Counted from the first letter of the stretch, positions 7,793-16,238 are shown. The stretch is DNA of 40,727 nucleotides from CAYZWU01 sp964482235 (GCA_964482235.1 CAYZWU010000048.1:1-40727); one strand, 5' to 3'. Made by a program: numbers and translations. Notes: generated from the sequence alone by a model not told the origin.

Positions 7793-10141
7793 ATGGTTGC
7801 GGGATTGGATCATCTCAAGCAGCTCTTCCACACGATCAAGGGCCGTCACATCGAGCTCGATCTCTCGCCGTACGGGAAACCGCTCGATGCAATCAACAAA
7901 CGATCCGAGGAGCTTTGCCGTTACGATAAGCAGCAGCTGAAGGAGCTGTCCGAAGAGCTCCTGCACTCGGCCCGGAGCGGCACGCCGGTCGATGAACTGA
8001 AAATCGACGCCTTCGCCCTAGTCCGCGAGGCTTCCGCGAGGGTTCTGGGACTGCGCCATTACGACGTCCAGATCGTGGCCGGCATCGCCATGCACCAGGG
8101 GAAGCTCGTGGAGATGCACACCGGCGAGGGCAAGACCCTTGCCGCCGTGCTGCCGGCGTATCTCAACGCGCTGACGGGGCGAGGTGTTCATGTTCTCACC
8201 TTCAACGATTACCTGGCCGCGAGGGACGCGGAATGGATGGGACCCGTGTACCGCTTCCTGGGGCTGACGGTGGGGTTCGTTCAGGACGGCATGAGCCTCG
8301 AGGAACGGAAATCAGCCTATGCAGCGGACGTCACCTATCTAACGGCAAAGGAAGCCGGCTTCGATTACCTTCGCGACCATCTCGCATACGAGAATGGCGA
8401 GCTCGTCCAGAGACCGTTCCACTTTGCCATCGTGGACGAGGCGGACTCCAACCTCATCGACGAAGCCCGTGTGCCCCTGGTCATCGCGGGCAGCGAGAGC
8501 ACGGAAACGACGGATCTTCATCTCATGGCGGATATCGCTCGGAATCTCGCGCCTGTCACGCATTACAGTACGGACGAGTATTCGCGCAACATGCATCTCA
8601 CCGAGCAGGGCCTGGACCGCGCCGAGTTCCTCCTGAAGTGCGGCAACCTGCACGATCCTGAAAACAACGAGAAGCTGAGCCGGCTGCATCACGCCCTGCA
8701 TGCAGAGGTGCTCCTCCGCCGCGACATCGATTACATCGTTCGAGACGGCAGGGTGGAGATCATCGATGAGTTCACGGGCCGGATCGTGGAGAACCGCCGC
8801 TGGCCCGAAGGACTTCACACGGCCGTTGAAGCCAAGGAGAAGGTCGCGCATCGGCAAGGCGGCAGGATCCTGGGCACCATCACGCTTCAGCACTTCATCA
8901 AGCTCTACCCAAAGGTCTGCGCCATGACGGCGACGGCGCAGGATGCGGCCGAGGAGTTCACGGAGTTCTACGAGCTGACCGTTGTCGTGATCCCCCCTCA
9001 TGAAAAAAACAACCGCATCGACCATCCGGATCGGGTCTTCACGCACGGGGAAGCGAAGGTCAAGGCGTTGATCCGCGAGATCTCCGCTGTCAATGCAGCG
9101 GGACGCCCTGTCCTCGTGGGTACGAGCAGCGTCAGGGAATCGGATCGACTGGCAGGAGAGCTGCGGAACGAGGGCATCTCGTGCCAGGTGCTCAATGCCA
9201 GAAACGACGAGAGAGAGGCAGGGATCATCGCAAAGGCCGGAGCGCTCCATGCGGTGACCATCTCCACGAACATGGCCGGACGGGGAACGGACATCCGCCT
9301 GGGAGGCGAAGACGAGGAAGACCGCGATGCGGTCATCGCCCTGGGCGGGCTCTACGTGATCGGCACGAACCGCCATGAAAGCCGCCGCATCGACGACCAG
9401 CTCCGAGGACGGGCGGGCCGCCAGGGAGATCCCGGATCGTCGCGCTTCTTCATCAGCCTCTCCGATGATCTCATCAAGCGCTACGGGATCCGTTCGCTCA
9501 TTCCGACCTCACATCGCCCGATGAATCAGGAGAACCATCTCGATGATTCCGTGATCGGACGCGAGATCGCCCGTGCGCAGCGGATCATCGAGAACCAGAA
9601 CTACGAGATCCGGCGAACCCTGTGGAAATATGCCATACGTCTGGAGCAGCACAGGAAAATCGCCTACCAGTGGCGGGAGGATGTCCTCGAGGAAAAATCG
9701 CCCTCGAGCCTGCTGGCAGCCTGTGCGGATGAGCGGTATGGAGAGATTGCCGGGCAGGTGGATGAAGAAACACTGCGGCAGGTGGAGAAGCAGATCACCC
9801 TCCATCACATCGATGCGTGCTGGGCGGACCACCTCGCGCTTCTCGCATACATCCGCGAGGGGGTCTACCTGTTCAGTTACAGCATGCAGAGTCCCCTCGA
9901 CGAGTATCACAGGAGAACGGGCGAGGCTTTCGGGAGCTTCCGGCAGCGGATCCGCGACAGGATACTCGAGACGTTCCGTACCGTGGAGATCACCGGGAGC
10001 GGAATCGATCTCGAGAAGGAAGGCCTCAGGAGGCCTTCATCCACGTGGACCTATCTGGTGAGCGACAATCCCATGGGCGACTGGCTCAACCGGTTCTTCG
10101 ACGGGGTCCGCAGCTCACTGGCGAAAGCGCTCAAATTCTAG
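7793..10141 (+). CDS. SecA-like preprotein translocase ATPase, atypical (possible accessory SecA)
   Basis: From the ATG at 7793 the protein has 782 residues; a GTG at 7757 would add 12, and neither start has a strong ribosome site. SecA hallmarks, in numbering from the GTG: Walker A MHTGEGKT (120-127), 'TFNDYLAARDAEWMGPVY' (148-165), DEAD box (227-230), 'MAGRGTDIRLGG' and 'QLRGRAGRQGDPGSSRFF'. SecA drives secretory proteins through SecYEG using ATP. Here the C-terminal Cys-rich zinc motif is absent; the protein ends just after the helical scaffold. The usual 'YDDVMNQQR' segment reads 'YAIRLEQHRKIA'. It is also shorter than housekeeping SecA (about 840-900 residues). These traits suggest a second, specialised SecA. 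The 3' end overlaps the convergent sigma-like gene by 27 bases. Confidence 0.85.
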   Translation: MVAGLDHLKQLFHTIKGRHIELDLSPYGKPLDAINKRSEELCRYDKQQLKELSEELLHSARSGTPVDELKIDAFALVREASARVLGLRHYDVQIVAGIAMHQGKLVEMHTGEGKTLAAVLPAYLNALTGRGVHVLTFNDYLAARDAEWMGPVYRFLGLTVGFVQDGMSLEERKSAYAADVTYLTAKEAGFDYLRDHLAYENGELVQRPFHFAIVDEADSNLIDEARVPLVIAGSESTETTDLHLMADIARNLAPVTHYSTDEYSRNMHLTEQGLDRAEFLLKCGNLHDPENNEKLSRLHHALHAEVLLRRDIDYIVRDGRVEIIDEFTGRIVENRRWPEGLHTAVEAKEKVAHRQGGRILGTITLQHFIKLYPKVCAMTATAQDAAEEFTEFYELTVVVIPPHEKNNRIDHPDRVFTHGEAKVKALIREISAVNAAGRPVLVGTSSVRESDRLAGELRNEGISCQVLNARNDEREAGIIAKAGALHAVTISTNMAGRGTDIRLGGEDEEDRDAVIALGGLYVIGTNRHESRRIDDQLRGRAGRQGDPGSSRFFISLSDDLIKRYGIRSLIPTSHRPMNQENHLDDSVIGREIARAQRIIENQNYEIRRTLWKYAIRLEQHRKIAYQWREDVLEEKSPSSLLAACADERYGEIAGQVDEETLRQVEKQITLHHIDACWADHLALLAYIREGVYLFSYSMQSPLDEYHRRTGEAFGSFRQRIRDRILETFRTVEITGSGIDLEKEGLRRPSSTWTYLVSDNPMGDWLNRFFDGVRSSLAKALKF

Positions 10142-10783
10142 ACCAAGAAGCCGCCGGATCCTGTCCCTGGATTGACCGGCTGCATAGCGGCTTATCCCCA
10201 GATGGCCGGCTATCTCGCGGCTGCTCCGCTTTCCCTTCAGACAGGCATCGAGAACCGGTCGATCCCTTCCGTCCAGGCCGGAAACCAGGCGTTCGAGGAG
10301 ATCCCGGGCTGCCGCCTCTTCCGCGGGATCCGGATTCCGCTCCTGAAGCAGCTCCTCCGGATCCGGCAGTCGCTCTTTCGTTCCTGCTTTCACGAGGGCG
10401 GTCTTCCTGATCTCCGAAACGATGTTGTGACGCGTGGCGACGCGCAGGTACCTGACCACATCTTCATGGGGCTCGAGAAAGAGGTGAGGCTTTCTCTTCC
10501 ATATCTTCACCATCGCTTCCTGAACCGCGTCAAAGGCGGGATGAGAGCCATGGTTCGCATCCACGGAACGCTGCAGGTAATACTCCAGAAGAAGATCGAA
10601 ATGAGGATCCCCGAGCAGGGCTTCACGCAAGAGATCGGGATCGCCGGAATCAAAGTTGAGCTCGTTGAAAACGCGGTGACGCACCTCGTCGTGAAGTTTC
10701 TTCGGCGCGTCGGATACGCCGGTACTGGTGAGCAGACCGAGACCGGTCAGCACGAGGACGATTCGTTTGAGGATATTTCTCAT
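10115..10783 (-). CDS. Sigma-70-family (ECF-like) factor with an N-terminal hydrophobic segment
   Basis: The 222-residue protein has a region-2-like segment at about 80-130 ('FDAVQEAMVKIWKRKP', 'VVRYLRVATRHNIVSEIRK') and a region-4 helix-turn-helix near the C-terminus ('SSREIAGHLGISRYAAGQSR'). It is odd in starting MRNILKRIVLVLTGLGLL, which reads as a signal peptide or membrane anchor. The start is well supported: GGAG lies 8 bases upstream of the ATG, and there is no later methionine before region 2. The gene begins 19 bases after bioA on the same strand, so it may be read as the last gene of the biotin operon. Its 3' end overlaps that of the SecA-like gene. It could be a membrane-tethered sigma factor or a repurposed sigma-like protein. 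Confidence 0.75.
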   Translation of the reverse strand: MRNILKRIVLVLTGLGLLTSTGVSDAPKKLHDEVRHRVFNELNFDSGDPDLLREALLGDPHFDLLLEYYLQRSVDANHGSHPAFDAVQEAMVKIWKRKPHLFLEPHEDVVRYLRVATRHNIVSEIRKTALVKAGTKERLPDPEELLQERNPDPAEEAAARDLLERLVSGLDGRDRPVLDACLKGKRSSREIAGHLGISRYAAGQSRDRIRRLLGLEFERFRQ

Positions 10784-10802
10784 GATGGATACTCCTGAGT
10801 GA

Positions 10803-12137
10803 TCATTCCAGATCGCGGATCACCTCGTAGAGCGTCCGACCCAGCTGGTCGAGAACCTCCCGGTCGATGATCAGCGGAGGCATCAGATAGAGCACGCTCC
10901 CCAGGGGCCTGAGCAGGACGCCGCGCCGGAGAAGCTCCTTGCGGGCGCGCTGGGCGCGCGATGCGGCCGCCTCGCCGTCCGGGCCGTCCTTCAGCTCCAC
11001 GGCCCCCAGCATGCCGAGGGTTCGCACGTTGGCCACGCCCGGCAGCTCGCGGAACGCGGCGATCCGCTCCGCCAGCAGCTCGCCCGTTCTCCTGCTGCGC
11101 TCGACGATCCCGTCCTCCTCGTAGACCTTGAGGCACTCGATCGCCGCCGCGGCGGCGATCGGATTTCCGGCAAAGGTGTGGCCGTGATAGAAGGTCCGGT
11201 CCTCGGGCTCGTCGCGGAAGGTTTCGAAGATCGAGTCCTTCACCAGGGCGGCGCTCATCGGAAGGGCGCCGGCCGTCAGGCTCTTCCCGAGACAGATGAT
11301 GTCAGGATCGATGCCGGCATGCTCGAAGGCGAACATTCTCCCCGTCCGGCCGAACCCCATGGCGATCTCGTCCACGATCAGCAGCACGCCGTGTTCCCTG
11401 CAGAGCTCGCCCAGCTTCGCGAGATAGCCGGGTGAGTAGATGCGCATCCCCGCGGCTCCCTGGCAGAGCGGCTCCACGATGACGGCGCAAAGCTCGCCCC
11501 CATGCGTCTCGAAGATCTCAGTCATCGGAGCGAAGCATTCGAGGCCGCACGACTCGGGCTCCTTCCCGAAATCGCAGGCGGCGCAGCAGGGCGCCGGCGC
11601 GCGCAGGGAATCGAAGAGCAGCGGCTTGAGCGGCTCGTGGAAATGGGGCAGATAACCGACGGAAACCGCGCCCAGCGTGTCGCCATGGTAGCCGTCGCTC
11701 AGCGAGGCGAAGCGGCGCCTCCCCGGCTCCCCGACGTTGTGCCGGTACTGGAATGCGACCCGGAGGGCCGCCTCCACCGCGCTCGCCCCGTCGCCGGCAA
11801 AGAGGACCTTGCGGCCTCCGCCGGGAACGAGCCCCGCCAGGGCAGCTGCCAGCTCGATGGCGCGGGGATGGGTCAGGTTCCCCAGGATCGAGTGCTGCAG
11901 CTCGAGCGCCTGGCGCCTGATCGCCTCCACGATCCGCGGATGGCCGTGCCCCAGGTTGCAGGACCACCACGAGGCGATGGCGTCGATGTAGCGGCGCCCT
12001 TCCGCATCCTCGAGGTAGATCCCCTCGCCGCGGGTGACGATGGGAAAAGCCTCCTCCTCCACGGCGGAGTGCCGCGTGTACGGATGCCAGACGCAGCTTC
12101 GATCCATCTCCCGATACCAGCCTCTCTTCGATTCCAT
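10803..12137 (-). CDS. bioA: Adenosylmethionine-8-amino-7-oxononanoate aminotransferase
   Basis: The 444-residue class-III PLP aminotransferase converts 8-amino-7-oxononanoate (KAPA) to 7,8-diaminononanoate using S-adenosylmethionine, in the cytoplasm. It begins with the BioA-typical 'CVWHPYT' (16-22), has 'ASWWSCNLGHGHP' (55-67), 'DGYHGDTLGAVSVG' (148-161) and the aspartate of 'VDEIAMGFGRTG' (255-266). The PLP lysine is K285 in 'CLGKSLTAG'. Residues 184-201 are a cysteine-rich insertion (C184, C185, C188, C197, C201) just before the 'CFAPM' segment. Length fits the family. It starts 3 bases after the bioD stop and is the fifth gene of the birA-led operon. Confidence 0.95.
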   Translation of the reverse strand: MESKRGWYREMDRSCVWHPYTRHSAVEEEAFPIVTRGEGIYLEDAEGRRYIDAIASWWSCNLGHGHPRIVEAIRRQALELQHSILGNLTHPRAIELAAALAGLVPGGGRKVLFAGDGASAVEAALRVAFQYRHNVGEPGRRRFASLSDGYHGDTLGAVSVGYLPHFHEPLKPLLFDSLRAPAPCCAACDFGKEPESCGLECFAPMTEIFETHGGELCAVIVEPLCQGAAGMRIYSPGYLAKLGELCREHGVLLIVDEIAMGFGRTGRMFAFEHAGIDPDIICLGKSLTAGALPMSAALVKDSIFETFRDEPEDRTFYHGHTFAGNPIAAAAAIECLKVYEEDGIVERSRRTGELLAERIAAFRELPGVANVRTLGMLGAVELKDGPDGEAAASRAQRARKELLRRGVLLRPLGSVLYLMPPLIIDREVLDQLGRTLYEVIRDLE

Positions 12138-12140
12138 GCT

Positions 12141-12878
12141 TCAGTTCCCTTGATCAATCAGTAGTTCGATGTCCAGCGGTGTGCCGCGGCAGATTTCGTG
12201 AAAAGCGCGAGGCGCCACGCCGGCCTCGCCAAGCCCCTCCAGGTACGGAACCGTTCCGACGACGGGAACGGATCCGAGCCGCTCGATGGTCCGGAGATTG
12301 TCTTTCTCGATATCGCCCCAGACGGTGGGCTCCGTTTCGCAGAAGACCACACCGGCCGCCTCGAGCCCGGCATCGCGAAGGGCGAGCAGCGACAGGAGGG
12401 TGTGGTTGATCGTTCCCAGGCAGGGCCGCGCCACGACGAGGACGGGAAGACCCAGGAAGACCATCAGGTCGAGCATCGTCGTCTTCCCCTCGATGGGAAC
12501 GAGGATCCCGCCCGCCCCCTCGACCACCACGAAGTCGTGCCGCGCTGCCAGGCGCCTGTACGCTTCGCCGATCGGTTCGAAGGTGATCTCCTGTCCGGTC
12601 AGCCCGGCGGCCAGGTGGGGCGAGCACTCGGGCTCCAGGACCCAGGGCGCCATATCCGCCTTCTCCTCGGGAGCCGGCGTCAGGCCGGCCATCTCGAGGC
12701 AGAACTCCAGGTCGCAGCTTTCCATCCTTCCTGCGCGCCGCACGCCGCCGGTCTGGATCGGCTTCATCGGCACGGCGTCGAGACCGGCTTCGCGAAGGCG
12801 GCCAAGGAGCGCGGCGGCCGTCACGGTCTTGCCGATCCCCGTGTCGGTTCCGGTGATGAAGATCCCTCTCCCTGTCAT
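12141..12878 (-). CDS. bioD: Dethiobiotin synthetase
   Basis: The 245-residue ATP-dependent enzyme closes the ureido ring of 7,8-diaminononanoate with CO2 to give dethiobiotin. The P-loop GTDTGIGKT is at residues 10-18. The downstream 'KPIQTG' (39-44) and 'VVEGAGGILVPI' are BioD substrate and Mg-binding segments. Length is close to that of known BioD (about 225-240). Its start overlaps the bioF stop by 4 bases (ATGA type), which indicates translational coupling within the biotin operon. Confidence 0.95.
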   Translation of the reverse strand: MTGRGIFITGTDTGIGKTVTAAALLGRLREAGLDAVPMKPIQTGGVRRAGRMESCDLEFCLEMAGLTPAPEEKADMAPWVLEPECSPHLAAGLTGQEITFEPIGEAYRRLAARHDFVVVEGAGGILVPIEGKTTMLDLMVFLGLPVLVVARPCLGTINHTLLSLLALRDAGLEAAGVVFCETEPTVWGDIEKDNLRTIERLGSVPVVGTVPYLEGLGEAGVAPRAFHEICRGTPLDIELLIDQGN

Positions 12879-14047
12879 ACGACCCCCTCCTCTCTTGCCG
12901 CCTCGATGATGATTCCCGCCGCCTGCTCAAGGTCGCTCTCCGTGTGGGCCAGCGAGACGGAGAGGCGAAGGCGCGACGTTCCCTCGGGAACGGTGGGCGG
13001 GCGGATCGCCACGGCGAGCAGGCCGCGCTCCTCGAGGCGCCGCGACAGGGAAAGGGTGCGCCTGTTCTCCCCCACCAGGACCGGCACGATCTGGCTCGCC
13101 GACCGCCCCGTGTCGAGCCCGGCCTCGCCCAGCCGCTCGCGGAACGAGGCGGCGTTCCCGAGGAGCCTGGCCCCGAGACCCGGCACCTCCTTCAGGACAT
13201 GGAGAGCCCCGAGAGCCGCCCCGGCCACGGCAGGCGGCAGGGCCGTGGTGTAGAGCATGGAGCGGGACCGGTTGACCAGGAGATCGCGGAGCGCCGTGGA
13301 GCAGGCCACGAATCCACCGTACCCACCCAGGCCCTTGCTCAGCGTGCCCATCGACACGTTGACGCGGTCCTCCAGTCCGCACTCGCGAACGAGACCGCTC
13401 CCCCCGGGGCCGGCGATCCCCATGGCGTGCGCCTCGTCGACGAGGAGCATGGCTCCGTGGACCGCCGCCGCGTGCGCGATCTCCTCGAGGGGTGCGAAGT
13501 CGCCGTCCATGCTGAAGAGCGACTCGGTGACCACCAGGCTGCGGCCCGGGCCGCCGTGGCCGGCCAGGAGCTCGTCGAGATGCGCCGCGTCGTTGTGGCG
13601 AAAGGGAAAGATCCGCGCGCGGCTCAGACGTGCGGCGTCCACGATGCTGGCGTGCACGAGCTGGTCGGAGAAGATGGAGTCGCCCCGCCCGACGAGAACG
13701 GGGATCACGCCCACGTTGGTCAGGTAGCCGCTTCCGTAGAGTAGGGCCGCCGGATAGCCCTTCAGCTCGGCCAGCGCCTTCTCCAGCCTCTCGTGCCACT
13801 GAAGCGTTCCCGTGATGAGACGGGATGCCGTCGCACCGCACCCCGTCGTGACCAGCGCCTCGCGCGCGGCGGAGAGGACCTTCGGGTGGCGGGAAAGCCC
13901 GAGATAGTCGTTGGACGAGAAGTTCAGGTATTCACGGCCGTTGCGGCGCAGCCTCGCTCCCACGGCCGGATAGACCTCGATCCGTCGCTCGAGATCGAGG
14001 CTGCGAATCCTATCGAGCTCTTGCGCGATCCACTCCTCCTCACGCAT
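12875..14047 (-). CDS. bioF: 8-amino-7-oxononanoate synthase
   Basis: The 390-residue alpha-oxoamine synthase condenses L-alanine with pimeloyl-ACP or pimeloyl-CoA to form KAPA, using PLP. Visible landmarks are 'SSNDYLGLS' (44-52), 'GSGYLTNVG' (105-113), 'VDEAHAMGIAGPGGSG' (203-218) and the PLP lysine K238 in 'GTLSKGLGGYGG'. Length matches the family. The start overlaps the bioB stop by 8 bases and its stop overlaps the bioD start, so it sits inside a tightly packed operon. The family also includes 2-amino-3-ketobutyrate-CoA ligase; the flanking bio genes settle the call. Confidence 0.95.
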   Translation of the reverse strand: MREEEWIAQELDRIRSLDLERRIEVYPAVGARLRRNGREYLNFSSNDYLGLSRHPKVLSAAREALVTTGCGATASRLITGTLQWHERLEKALAELKGYPAALLYGSGYLTNVGVIPVLVGRGDSIFSDQLVHASIVDAARLSRARIFPFRHNDAAHLDELLAGHGGPGRSLVVTESLFSMDGDFAPLEEIAHAAAVHGAMLLVDEAHAMGIAGPGGSGLVRECGLEDRVNVSMGTLSKGLGGYGGFVACSTALRDLLVNRSRSMLYTTALPPAVAGAALGALHVLKEVPGLGARLLGNAASFRERLGEAGLDTGRSASQIVPVLVGENRRTLSLSRRLEERGLLAVAIRPPTVPEGTSRLRLSVSLAHTESDLEQAAGIIIEAAREEGVV

Positions 14048-15035
14048 GGCACCGGCTCCTCTCGATCTCGAGGCCGAGGTCTTTCAGCATGGCGAGATCG
14101 TCGTCGACCTCCCGGCCCGGCGTGGTGAGCAGGGAGCCCACCATCATGCCCGTGGCGCCGGCGTGAAAGATCCACGACTGGAAATCTCGGAGAAGCGCCC
14201 TCCCGGCGCAGATCCGGACCTCGGCCCGGGGGTTGATCAGCCGGAACATGGCGATGCTCTTCACGATCTCGAGGGGCTTCATCGGCTCGATCGATTCGAG
14301 CGCCGTGCCCGGCAGCGGCAGCAGGAAATTCAGGGCGATGGAGTCCACACCCTCGGCTCCCAGCGCGGCAGCGAGCTCGACTCTCTGCTCCAGGCTCTCC
14401 CCCATGCCGAGAATCCCCCCGGAGCAGATTTCCAGCCCCGCCTCCCGGGCGGCCCGGATCGTGGCCAGCCGCTCCTGATAGGTGTGCGTCGTGCAGATCG
14501 AGGGGAAGAAACTCTCGGCCGCCTCGAGGTTGTGATGGTAGCGGTGAATGCCGGCCCGCTTCAGCGCCTTCAGGCTCTCGAGGTCGAGGCAGCCGAGCGA
14601 GGCGCAGAAGGCCGCCTGATCAATACCGGCCCCGGGCCTGGCGGCCACGGCGTCGCAGATCCGCTCCACGCTCCGGCTCGACAGCCGCCCCCCGCTGGTC
14701 ACCACGCTGAAATGCCCCAGGGGAAGAGCCGCCGCGTCGTCGTAGGTGCGGCCCGCCGCGTCGTAGGCGCGGCAGATCGCCTCCTTCGAGACGAGAGGGA
14801 ACACGGCGGCGTCCGAGTCATGGCGCGCGGACTGGGCGCAGAACGCGCAGTCCTCGGCGCACCGCCCGCTCTTCGCGTTCAGGATCGAGCAGAGGTGAAC
14901 GGCATTCCCGAAAAACTTTTGCCGCACGGCCGATGCGGCAGCCACGACGTCCGGCACCTCACCGGCGTCGGCGCGCAGGATGGCGGCGGCCAGATCGGGC
15001 GGGATCGGTTCGCCCGTCGACAGGACGCCGTGCAT
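14040..15035 (-). CDS. bioB: Biotin synthase (radical SAM)
   Basis: The 331-residue radical-SAM enzyme inserts sulfur into dethiobiotin to make biotin. The SAM-cluster motif C59-x3-C63-x2-C66 reads CAEDCAFC. 'CSGGILGMGES' and 'ALNFLLPLPGTALE' are BioB-specific stretches, and 'EVRICAGRALL' carries the arginine near the second FeS cluster. I prefer the ATG at 15035, with GGGAAAG 7 bases upstream, over the in-frame ATG at 15074, which adds 13 residues rich in arginine and has no ribosome site. It follows birA as the second gene of the operon. No bioC or bioH for pimelate supply is present in the window. Confidence 0.95.
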   Translation of the reverse strand: MHGVLSTGEPIPPDLAAAILRADAGEVPDVVAAASAVRQKFFGNAVHLCSILNAKSGRCAEDCAFCAQSARHDSDAAVFPLVSKEAICRAYDAAGRTYDDAAALPLGHFSVVTSGGRLSSRSVERICDAVAARPGAGIDQAAFCASLGCLDLESLKALKRAGIHRYHHNLEAAESFFPSICTTHTYQERLATIRAAREAGLEICSGGILGMGESLEQRVELAAALGAEGVDSIALNFLLPLPGTALESIEPMKPLEIVKSIAMFRLINPRAEVRICAGRALLRDFQSWIFHAGATGMMVGSLLTTPGREVDDDLAMLKDLGLEIERSRCHA

Positions 15036-15090
15036 GTCGCGTCTTTCCCGGCTGTTCAACTGGCGCCTCCTCATCGGCCGGCCAGGCCGC

Positions 15091-16074
15091 TCAATAACTC
15101 TCCACGTGGACGTCGCCCGAGGCGATCTCGCGCCGTGTTCCGTCCTCCTGCTCCACTACCAGGGCGCCCGATGGGGCCAGATCGACAACGCGGCCGCAGA
15201 TCCTCTCGTTCAGGGCCGACACGGAAACCCACCTCCCCTTGAGCACGCTCCGCTGCTGCCAGATCGGGCGAAAGGCGTCCAGGCCCGACTCCAGCCACAT
15301 CGTGTAGGCTCGCTCCATCTCGAGCAGGATCCCGGCCAGAAGCCGGGCACGCGACACCTCCCGGCCCAGTGCGACCTTGAGCGACGTGGCGGTCTCCGCG
15401 ATCTCGTCCGGGAAGTGGCTGCGATCGACATTGACATTGATGCCCACGCCGACGATCACGTGGTGAACGAGATCCACCTCCGATCTCATGTCGCAGAGGA
15501 TGCCGCAGAGCTTCCTCCCCTCCAGAAGGACGTCGTTCGGCCACTTGACGCCCACGGCAAGGTCGGACGTCAGGCTGCCGAGGCAGCGGGCCACGGCCAT
15601 GCCGGTCACCAGGGCGATCTGCGGTACGCGGGCCGGCTGGACCGACGGACGGAGCACCAGCGAGAAGTAGAGGTTCAGGCCCGGCGGCGAGAACCATTGC
15701 CTGTTCAGCCTTCCCCTCCCGGCTGTCTGGGAATCAGCGACAACGACCGTCCCTTCAGGGCTTCCCCCTTCGGCCAGCCTGAGGGCCTCGCCGTTGGTCG
15801 AATCGGTTTCATCGAAGAAGACGAAATTGCGGCCGAATCTCTCCGTGTCGAGCAGGGGATCGACCTCCAGTGCGATCGGCCTGTTCGGGCTCTCATCGAA
15901 GTGATATCCCTTCTTCGTGGCGGAGCTTATCCTGTACCCGAGATTCCGGAGCCTCTCGATCTGCTTCCAGACCGCGGTGCGTGAAATCCCGAGCTTCCGG
16001 CAGATCGACTCGCCCGAGATGAAGCTCGGGCTTTTCTTCAGAATATCGAGGATCAATCGATCGGTCCCTTGCAC
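15091..16074 (-). CDS. birA: Bifunctional biotin-protein ligase and biotin operon repressor
   Basis: The protein has 327 residues. An N-terminal winged helix-turn-helix (about 5-60; 'GESICRKLGISRTAVWKQIE') precedes the ligase domain, with the biotinoyl-AMP loop GRGRLNRQW at 119-127 and KWPND at 177-181. BirA charges carboxylase subunits with biotin and, as biotinoyl-AMP dimer, represses biotin synthesis. I place the start at the GTG at 16074: AAAGGCGG sits just upstream, the winged helix begins right after it, and the start lies downstream of the promoter at 16106-16133. A longer reading to 16242 would run through the operator and into the protease gene. It leads the operon and so should repress itself. 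Confidence 0.93.
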   Translation of the reverse strand: MQGTDRLILDILKKSPSFISGESICRKLGISRTAVWKQIERLRNLGYRISSATKKGYHFDESPNRPIALEVDPLLDTERFGRNFVFFDETDSTNGEALRLAEGGSPEGTVVVADSQTAGRGRLNRQWFSPPGLNLYFSLVLRPSVQPARVPQIALVTGMAVARCLGSLTSDLAVGVKWPNDVLLEGRKLCGILCDMRSEVDLVHHVIVGVGINVNVDRSHFPDEIAETATSLKVALGREVSRARLLAGILLEMERAYTMWLESGLDAFRPIWQQRSVLKGRWVSVSALNERICGRVVDLAPSGALVVEQEDGTRREIASGDVHVESY

Positions 16075-16105
16075 GGAGCCGCCTTTCTTCGAGGTTAAAG
16101 TGGGA

Positions 16106-16133
16106 AATATAACATGGTTGCAGCAATTGTCAA
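16106..16133 (-). promoter_or_regulatory. Promoter of the birA-bioBFDA operon
   Basis: On the minus strand, TTGACA (16128-16133) and TATATT (16106-16111) are separated by 16 bases, a near-consensus sigma-70 promoter. Transcription would begin near 16099, about 25 bases before the birA GTG. The -35 box lies inside the left arm of the operator, so bound BirA would block polymerase. Confidence 0.75.
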
Positions 16134-16158
16134 CCATCTGGACCAGTATAGTTGACAA
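16127..16158. promoter_or_regulatory. BirA operator (biotin box)
   Basis: TTGTCAAC (16127-16134) and GTTGACAA (16151-16158) are perfect inverted arms with 16 bases between them. The published BirA box has arms TTGTAAACC and GGTTTACAA separated by 14-16 bases. Read as 9-mers (TTGTCAACC, AGTTGACAA) the spacer here is 14. The position over the -35 box of an operon that begins with birA itself makes autoregulation by biotinoyl-AMP-bound BirA very likely. Confidence 0.82.
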
Positions 16159-16170
16159 AAAGGCTCGGAG

Positions 16171-16231
16171 CGGGGTTTCACGGCTCAGCGGGACGGCTGA
16201 GAACCACGACGCGCGTTGCAACGATGGGATG
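16171..16231 (-). pseudogene. Degenerate duplicate of the 3' end of the Ste24-like protease gene
   Basis: Bases 16171-16231 align without gaps to 16232-16292, the last coding bases of the neighbouring protease gene, with about 12 mismatches in 61. Translated on the minus strand the copy reads HPIVATRVVVLSRPAEP and a stop, against HPTVAKRVEVLSSLSER and a stop in the intact gene. The stop codon is at the matching place. It is a relic of a partial tandem duplication or of a lost paralogue. Confidence 0.65.
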
Positions 16232-16238
16232 CGGGGTT

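Noticed and set aside
12198..13253. Plus-strand frames opposite bioD and bioF, and similar ones opposite bioA and bioB
   Set aside because: The minus strand encodes complete, motif-verified biotin enzymes with coupled starts and stops. The plus frames are shadows.
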